From Trebonia sp963843745 (GTDB taxonomy: Bacteria; Actinomycetota; Actinomycetes; Streptosporangiales; Streptosporangiaceae): a DNA stretch of 64,000 bases. Each line of letters opens with the position of its first letter. Position 1 is the first letter of the stretch. Below the pieces are notes generated by a model. It searched no databases, was not told the DNA's origin, and saw nothing but the letters and a program-made list of their open reading frames with translations. Location of the stretch: contig CAWJLP010000007.1 of the NCBI GenBank assembly GCA_963843745.1, positions 1,612,001-1,676,000 of the forward strand, given 5' to 3'. Made by a program: the position numbers and the translations under genes. Of this stretch, positions 58,121 to 64,000 are shown piece by piece.

Positions 58121-58157
58121 GCCGTCGGCATAGGCCACAGGGCCAAAGGCGGGCCCG

Positions 58158-59723
58158 ATGACTGAGCCTGTCGGGGTCGTCGGCGCGGGGACGATGGGGG
58201 CCGGGATCGCGCAAGTGGCTGCCGTGGCGGGGCGGCGCGTGCTGCTCGTCGACGCCGTGCCCGGCGCCGCCGAGCACGCGATCGCGAAGATCAGGGACCG
58301 GGTCAAGGCGCAGGTCGAGAAGGGGCGGCTCGACGCCGACCCGGCCGCGCTCGACCTGACGGCCGTGGAGATCGCCGGGCTGAGCGAATGCGGCGTGGTC
58401 GTTGAGGCGATCGTGGAGGAGCTGGGCGCGAAGAAGGCGCTGTTCGCCGAGCTTGAGGGGATCGTGGGCACTGACTGCGTGCTCGCGTCCAATTCCTCCT
58501 CGCTGACGCCGACCGCGATGGCCGCCGGGCTGGCGCATCCGGGGCGGCTGGTCGGGCTGCACTTCTTTAATCCCGTGCCGGCCATGAAGCTCGTGGAGGT
58601 CATCTCGGGGCTGGCTACTGACCCGCAGGTAGCGGACGCCGCGGCGGAGGTGGCGGCGGGGTGGGGGAAGACGGTGGTGCGTTCCGCCGCAACGCCCGGG
58701 TTCATCGTGAACAGGATCGCCCGGCCCTACTACGCCGAAGCGTGGCGACTGTACGAGGAGCACGCGACGACCGCGGCCGCCATCGACGCGGTGCTGACCG
58801 GGGCCGGCGGCTTCCGGATGGGGCCGTTCGCGCTGATGGACCTGATCGGCCACGACGTGAACGAGGCAGTCACCCGGTCGGTGTGGGCCGCGTTCGGCCA
58901 CGACCCGAGGTTCGCCCCGTCCCTCGCTCAGCGCGTCCTCGTCGAGGCCGGCTGGCTCGGCCGCAAGACCGGCCGCGGCATCTACTCCTACGCGGACCCC
59001 GCCACGGCTGCCGCTGCCCCGGCTCCGGCCGCGGCCCGGCCGCGGACCGTCATCGAGTACGGCCATGACCTAACTGATAACAGCAAGACGCAGCTGCGGG
59101 AGCTGATCGCCCGCAGTCTCGGCGTCGCCGTCATCGCCCGGGACCGCGACGACACCGCGGCAGGCCTGCCCGATGGGCTGCTGGAGCTGCCGAGCGGCGC
59201 GCTCCTCATCCAGTGTGCGGGTGCCACGGCCACCGCGCTGTCCGCGGCCTTCGAGCGCCCGGTGATCGTCGTCGACCGGGTGCTCGACCCGGCCAAGGCC
59301 ACGGCCATCGCGGTCGCGCCCTCCGACGGCTGCCCGCCCGCCGCCCTCGCCGAGACCATCGGCCTGTTCCAGGCGGGACACCTGAACGTGTTCGTGATCG
59401 ACGACGTGCCCGGCCTGATCGTCACCCGCACGGTCGCCATGCTGGCGAACCTCGCCGCCGACGCCCTCGCTTCCCGCGTCGCGAGCGAAGCCGACATCGA
59501 CACCGCGATGCGCCTTGGCGTCAACTACCCGCTCGGCCCGCTGGCCTGGGCCCGCGAGTGGGGCACCGGCACCATCCTCGGGATCCTGGACAGCCTGGAC
59601 AACTGGTACCGCGACGGCCGCTACCGGGCCAGCCCCCTGCTCCGCCGCGCGGCGCTGTCCCAGCGAACCCCCGGCGGCGGCACTCTGCTCCCGCGCCAGT
59701 CCCAGTCGGGCGAGCATCTCTAG
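58158..59723 (+). CDS. paaH: 3-hydroxyacyl-CoA dehydrogenase (PaaH type)
   Basis: 521 aa. NAD-binding VGVVGAGTMGAGIAQVAAVAG (in part), the catalytic GLHFFNPVPAMKLVEVI with its conserved His, and NRIARPYYAEAWRL are the HAD core; a second C-terminal HAD domain (VNYPLGPLAWAREWG) follows, the layout of PaaH/PaaC and of the equivalent box-pathway enzyme. It oxidises 3-hydroxyadipyl-CoA to 3-oxoadipyl-CoA, downstream of ring opening. It is separated from the preceding gene by the inverted repeat at 58051. Confidence 0.92.
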   Translation: MTEPVGVVGAGTMGAGIAQVAAVAGRRVLLVDAVPGAAEHAIAKIRDRVKAQVEKGRLDADPAALDLTAVEIAGLSECGVVVEAIVEELGAKKALFAELEGIVGTDCVLASNSSSLTPTAMAAGLAHPGRLVGLHFFNPVPAMKLVEVISGLATDPQVADAAAEVAAGWGKTVVRSAATPGFIVNRIARPYYAEAWRLYEEHATTAAAIDAVLTGAGGFRMGPFALMDLIGHDVNEAVTRSVWAAFGHDPRFAPSLAQRVLVEAGWLGRKTGRGIYSYADPATAAAAPAPAAARPRTVIEYGHDLTDNSKTQLRELIARSLGVAVIARDRDDTAAGLPDGLLELPSGALLIQCAGATATALSAAFERPVIVVDRVLDPAKATAIAVAPSDGCPPAALAETIGLFQAGHLNVFVIDDVPGLIVTRTVAMLANLAADALASRVASEADIDTAMRLGVNYPLGPLAWAREWGTGTILGILDSLDNWYRDGRYRASPLLRRAALSQRTPGGGTLLPRQSQSGEHL

Positions 59724-59766
59724 CCAGCATCGCGGCAGGGCGCCCGGTCACCGCATGGGCGAGTTC

Positions 59767-60702
<936 letters not shown>

Positions 60703-60832
60703 AGCGCCACCGTAGGACAGGGCACCGACATTCCGCAGCAGACCCGCCGAGGCCGCGTTAAAGGCCGCACCAAAGGCCGTGCAACCGCCAGGCCCGCTCG
60801 CAATACCCTCGGATGCACGTAGCATCGGTGCT

Positions 60833-62032
60833 GTGGCAAGTGGCCAGGAAGGGCAGCAGGACCAGCGCGGGCAAGCGGACCAGAACGGCCAGGGCGGTGG
60901 CCTGGGCCAGCCGGGTCGGCAAGACCCGGTGGGCCGGGCGAGCCGGGCAGGCATCGTGGTGGCGCGCCCGTTCGGCATCCCCGTGTTCGTGTCGCCTTAC
61001 TGGTTCGTCATCGCGGGCGTCTTCATCGTCATTTACGCCAACGACCTGAGCAACTCGCTGCACGGCAACGTCAGGTTCGCGGTCGCGGCCGCCTTCGTGG
61101 TGCTGCTGTACCTGTCCGTGCTGGTGCACGAACTGGCCCACGCGGTCGTCGCCCGGGGCTACGGCCTGCCGGTGCGCCGCATCCTGCTGTACCCTCTCGG
61201 CGGCATCTCCGAGATCGACAAGGAGCCGCAGACCCCGCTCCGCGAGTTTTGCGTCTCCGCCGCCGGCCCGGCGCTGTCGCTGGCGCTCGGCGGCGTCGGC
61301 TGGGCGCTGTCGCTCGTGGTCACCCACGGCATCAGCAATTCGCTGGTCCGGCAGCTGATGTACGCGAACATCATCGTCGGCATCTTCAACCTGCTGCCGG
61401 GGCTGCCGCTGGACGGCGGCCGGATGCTGCGCGCCGTCATCTGGAAGATCACCGGCAAGCCGTATACCGCCACGATCGCCGCCGCCTGGGTGGGCCGGGC
61501 GCTCGCCATCGCGCTGCTGGTGATCCCGTTCTACTCCGGCCGGCTCTCCGGCGGCAACATGGTCAGCACGCTATGGGTCGCGGTGATCGCCGCGTTCATG
61601 TGGATCGGCGCCGGCCAGTCGATCCGCGCCACCAAGTTCCGCGAGCGGCTGCCGGAGCTGCAGGCCAGGAAACTGGCGAGAAGGGCCATCTCGGTGCCGG
61701 CCACCACGCCGCTGGCGGAGGCGATCAGGCAGGCCGACGAGTCCCGCGCGCGGGCGATCGTCGTGGTGGACCACGACAGCAAGCCGATCGCGATCGTGAA
61801 CGAGGCCGCGGTGATGGCGACCCCGCCGCAGCGCAGGCCGTGGGTCGACGCGGGCTCCATGGCCAGGTCGATCGAGCCGAACATGATCCTGCCCGCTGAC
61901 ATTTCCGGCATGGCGCTGCTCGAGGCCATCAAGCGCGCGCCGGCCAGCGAGTACCTGCTGGTGGAGCCCTCCGGCCAGGTGTACGGCGTGCTGGCGGCCC
62001 GGGACCTCGACCACGTGTTCGCCGGCGTATAG
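60833..62032 (+). CDS. M50 (site-2-protease-like) membrane metalloprotease with CBS domains
   Basis: About 399 aa. The zinc site is VLVHELAHAVVARGYG (HExxH) with the second motif NLLPGLPLDGGRML. About six helices are followed by a CBS pair (RRAISVPATTPLAEAIRQAD ... ILPADISGMALLEAI, in part) that may sense adenylates. An acidic Gln/Gly-rich N-terminal tail precedes helix 1. GTG 60833 has TAGCAT 7 nt upstream and no Shine-Dalgarno, suggesting a leaderless mRNA. The equivalent gene sits by the actinobacterial proteasome locus. Confidence 0.9.
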   Translation: MASGQEGQQDQRGQADQNGQGGGLGQPGRQDPVGRASRAGIVVARPFGIPVFVSPYWFVIAGVFIVIYANDLSNSLHGNVRFAVAAAFVVLLYLSVLVHELAHAVVARGYGLPVRRILLYPLGGISEIDKEPQTPLREFCVSAAGPALSLALGGVGWALSLVVTHGISNSLVRQLMYANIIVGIFNLLPGLPLDGGRMLRAVIWKITGKPYTATIAAAWVGRALAIALLVIPFYSGRLSGGNMVSTLWVAVIAAFMWIGAGQSIRATKFRERLPELQARKLARRAISVPATTPLAEAIRQADESRARAIVVVDHDSKPIAIVNEAAVMATPPQRRPWVDAGSMARSIEPNMILPADISGMALLEAIKRAPASEYLLVEPSGQVYGVLAARDLDHVFAGV

Positions 62033-62057
62033 GCCCGCAGCCACTAGTCTCTAGCGC

Positions 62058-62993
62058 GTGACACGACGCGGACCGTTCGCGGCAGGGGACCTGGTGCAGC
62101 TCACCGACCCCAAGGGCCGCATGCACCAGGTCGTCCTCCAGAAGGGCGCCACGTTCCACACGCACCGCGGCTCGCTCAGCCACGACGACTTGATCGGCGC
62201 GCCGGAAGGCAGCGTGGTGACCGCCGCGGGCGGCACCGGGTACGTGGCGCTGCGGCCACTGCTCGCCGACTACACGCTCGCCATGAAGCGCGGCGCCACG
62301 ATCGTCTACCCGAAGGACGCGGCGCAGATCCTCGCCTACGCCGACATCTTCCCCGGCGCGCGAGTGCTCGAGGCGGGCGCGGGCTCCGGCGCGCTGTCCT
62401 GCTGGCTGCTGCGCGCGGTGGGGGCCGGCCCGTCAGGGCGGCTGGTGTCGTTCGAGCGGCGCCCCGACTTCGCGGCGATCGCCGCGGCGAACGTGGAGAA
62501 ATACTTCGGCGAGACTCCCGGCTGGTGGCGGCTGGTGACCGGCGACCTGTCCGCCCCGGCCGCCCTTGAATCATTGTCCGGAACGTCCCCCGCCGACTCC
62601 GGGGATCCGCCCGGCGTCTCTTTCGACCGGGTGATCCTCGACATGCTCGCGCCCTGGGAGTGCCTGCCCGACGCGGCCGCGGTGCTGGCGCCCGGCGGGC
62701 TCATCTGCTGCTACGTGGCCACCACGACCCAGCTGTCGCGGGTAACGGAGGACCTGCGCGCGCACGGCGGGTTCTTCGAGCCCGCCGCGTGGGAGACGAT
62801 GGCGCGCGGCTGGCACCTGGACGGGCTCGCGGTGCGGCCGGACCACCGGATGATCGGTCACACCGGTTTCCTGGTGACCGCGCGGCGGCTCGCCCCCGGG
62901 GTGACCGCGCCGCCGCGGCGCCGCCGCCCGGCCAAGGGCGCGCATTCCGCCGAGGACGAAATAAATCCGCAACCGTACGCGACAGAAATGTAA
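62058..62993 (+). CDS. trmI: tRNA (adenine-58-N1)-methyltransferase
   Basis: 311 aa. The N-terminal beta domain (FAAGDLVQLTDPKGRMHQVVLQKGA, in part) and the SAM-binding VLEAGAGSGALSCWLLRAVG with ERRPDFA and VILDMLAPWECL are diagnostic of TrmI. It methylates A58 of tRNAs. GTG 62058 has TAGTCT (62045-62050) 7 nt upstream and no Shine-Dalgarno. It precedes the ARC/Mpa gene, the usual actinobacterial order. Confidence 0.95.
   Translation: MTRRGPFAAGDLVQLTDPKGRMHQVVLQKGATFHTHRGSLSHDDLIGAPEGSVVTAAGGTGYVALRPLLADYTLAMKRGATIVYPKDAAQILAYADIFPGARVLEAGAGSGALSCWLLRAVGAGPSGRLVSFERRPDFAAIAAANVEKYFGETPGWWRLVTGDLSAPAALESLSGTSPADSGDPPGVSFDRVILDMLAPWECLPDAAAVLAPGGLICCYVATTTQLSRVTEDLRAHGGFFEPAAWETMARGWHLDGLAVRPDHRMIGHTGFLVTARRLAPGVTAPPRRRRPAKGAHSAEDEINPQPYATEM
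62572..62604 (+). repeat. Possible degenerate copy of the dispersed repeat inside trmI
   Basis: CATTGTCCGGAACGTCCCCC then GCCGACTCCGGGG aligns with copy f (CATCCCGAACGGTCCCGGCC then GACTCCCTGG) with small indels. It codes for a low-complexity loop (SGTSPADSGDPPG) that is an insertion relative to compact TrmI proteins. Confidence 0.35.
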
Positions 62994-63138
62994 CATTGGG
63001 CGAGCAATAGCCCGATAACCTGCGATTTCTCCCTCGTGGGCTAGACCAGTAAGCAGATGAACACGCGCTGGCATGTTAGTTCTGTGCTCCAGATAGGTAA
63101 GGTCGGAGTAGAAACGCTCCCGGGAGGAGGTGAGGGCC

Positions 63139-64000
63139 GTGGCAGCCAGAGAAGAGGGCGGACGGGCTTCGCGGCACGACGATGAGGTGTCCAGCCTTAC
63201 CGCGCAGATCTCCTTCCTCGATGAGGAGATCGCGGTGCTGCGCCGCAGGCTCGCTGATTCGCCGCGCCAGGTTCGCTTGCTGGAGGAACGGCTCCGCGAG
63301 ACAGAGGCGTCGCTGACTTCGGTTACCTCGCAGAACGAGCGCTTGGCCTCGACACTGCGCGAGGCCAGGGACCAGATCGTGGCGCTCAAGGAGGAAGTCG
63401 ACCGGCTGGCGCAGCCGCCGTCCGGCTTCGGCGTGTTCCTCGCCGCGCGCGAGGACACCACCGCCGACGTGTTCACCGGCGGCCGCAAGATGCGGGTGAA
63501 CGTCAGCCCGAACGTCGAGCTCGAGGCGCTGCGGCCCGGCCAGGAGGTCGTGCTCAACGAGGCGCTGAACATCGTCATCGCCCAGGACTACGAGACCATC
63601 GGCGAAGTCGTCATGCTCAAGGAGATCCTGGCGGACGGCGAGCGGGCGCTGGTGATCTCGCACGCCGACGAGGAGCGGATCGTCCGGCTGGCCGCGCCGC
63701 TGCTCGACCAGGTGCTGCGCGGCGGCGACTCGCTGCTGCTGGAGCCGCGTTCCGGCTACGTCTACGAGCGGATCCCGAAGGCCGAGGTCGAGGAGCTCAT
63801 CCTCGAAGAGGTCCCGGACATCTCCTACCACGACATCGGCGGCCTGTCGTCGCAGATCGAGCAGATCCGCGACGCGATCGAGCTGCCGTACCTGCACGCG
63901 GACCTGTTCCGCGAGCACCAGCTGAAGCCGCCGAAGGGCGTGCTGCTGTACGGCCCGCCCGGCTGCGGCAAGACGCTGATCGCCAAGGCGGTGGCGAACT
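63139..64000 (+). CDS. arc: Proteasome-associated AAA+ ATPase ARC/Mpa (5' partial)
   Basis: The first 287 codons are present; the gene runs off the window. An N-terminal coiled coil (about 15-90; ISFLDEEIAVLRRRLAD ... LKEEVDRLAQP) is followed by the OB-fold pair (GVFLAAREDTTADVFTGGRK, VVMLKEILADGERALVISHA in part) and the start of the AAA+ domain (DISYHDIGGLSSQIEQIRDA, LYGPPGCGKTLIAKAVA). It unfolds pupylated proteins for the 20S proteasome. GTG 63139 is supported by GGAGGAGG (63123-63130). Dop, Pup and the proteasome subunits are expected just beyond the edge. Confidence 0.97.
   Translation, partial: MAAREEGGRASRHDDEVSSLTAQISFLDEEIAVLRRRLADSPRQVRLLEERLRETEASLTSVTSQNERLASTLREARDQIVALKEEVDRLAQPPSGFGVFLAAREDTTADVFTGGRKMRVNVSPNVELEALRPGQEVVLNEALNIVIAQDYETIGEVVMLKEILADGERALVISHADEERIVRLAAPLLDQVLRGGDSLLLEPRSGYVYERIPKAEVEELILEEVPDISYHDIGGLSSQIEQIRDAIELPYLHADLFREHQLKPPKGVLLYGPPGCGKTLIAKAVAN

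Noticed and set aside
57693..58165. C-terminal extension of the amidohydrolase frame to 58165
   Set aside because: After 57692 this frame is out of register; the +1 frame encodes the true conserved C-terminus.

Overview
The window is about 70% G+C throughout, uses many GTG and TTG starts, and carries actinobacterial marker genes: a ParB-free but recognisable proteasome-locus edge (TrmI followed by the ARC/Mpa ATPase), an ECF41-type sigma factor, a DivIVA-type coiled-coil protein, and Lrp, TetR and PaaX regulators. I read it as a chromosomal segment of a soil, plant-matter-degrading actinomycete. I cannot fix the order from sequence alone, although a Streptosporangiales-like organism would fit. 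No rRNA, tRNA, CRISPR array or intact transposase was found.

Layout. 1-4.6 kb: the 5' end of a probable ABC permease, a tandem MmgE/PrpD protein and an orphan histidine kinase. 4.6-13.1 kb: GH12 endoglucanase, argG with an ARG-box/leaderless promoter, a GNAT gene with its core deleted, a DUF1349 protein, a Tat-exported phospholipase C, a GH11-CBM2 xylanase behind a field of CGAAA/TTTCG operators, and a D-amino-acid oxidase. 13.1-22.2 kb: a TetR/ABC exporter unit, a purple-acid-phosphatase-like enzyme, two small membrane proteins, a DivIVA-like protein, a STAS protein and a frameshifted mntH.

22.2-33.2 kb is the metabolic centrepiece: a complete propane-monooxygenase-type (prm/mim) operon. 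It runs prmA-reductase-prmC-prmD-amidohydrolase-DUF59-ADH-GroEL paralogue, with overlapping or tightly spaced genes. A divergent AcoR/MimR-type regulator and two near-identical palindromes lie upstream. The diiron hydroxylase would oxidise an alkane, ketone or phenol, the ADH would take the alcohol further, and the dedicated chaperonin is known in mycobacteria to be needed for hydroxylase assembly.

33.2-50 kb: an acyl-CoA synthetase, a DHFR-like protein, a polyamine/omega-amino-acid module (aminotransferase, Lrp, aminobutyraldehyde dehydrogenase), FKBP, a PF04672 methyltransferase, a fungal-type GH15 glucoamylase, an L,D-transpeptidase lipoprotein, a PLD lipoprotein, an ECF41 sigma factor with its own promoter, TetR with an alpha/beta hydrolase, and a sugar-nucleotide epimerase. 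50-59.7 kb: a NlpC/P60 hydrolase with a long structured leader, then PaaX with an aerobic benzoyl-CoA (box) operon (boxC, boxB, benzoate-CoA ligase, a frameshifted amidohydrolase and 3-hydroxyacyl-CoA dehydrogenase). 59.7-64 kb: a RecB-like Fe-S nuclease, an M50-CBS protease, TrmI and the start of ARC/Mpa.

The most unusual non-coding signals are these: a dispersed short repeat with the core CCGAACGGGCCCGTGG in at least six places; a long inverted-repeat element in two related copies; a duplicated 3' end of the D-amino-acid oxidase gene fused exactly to one of the dispersed repeats; and a recurring TANNNT-N6/7-start geometry suggesting many leaderless mRNAs.
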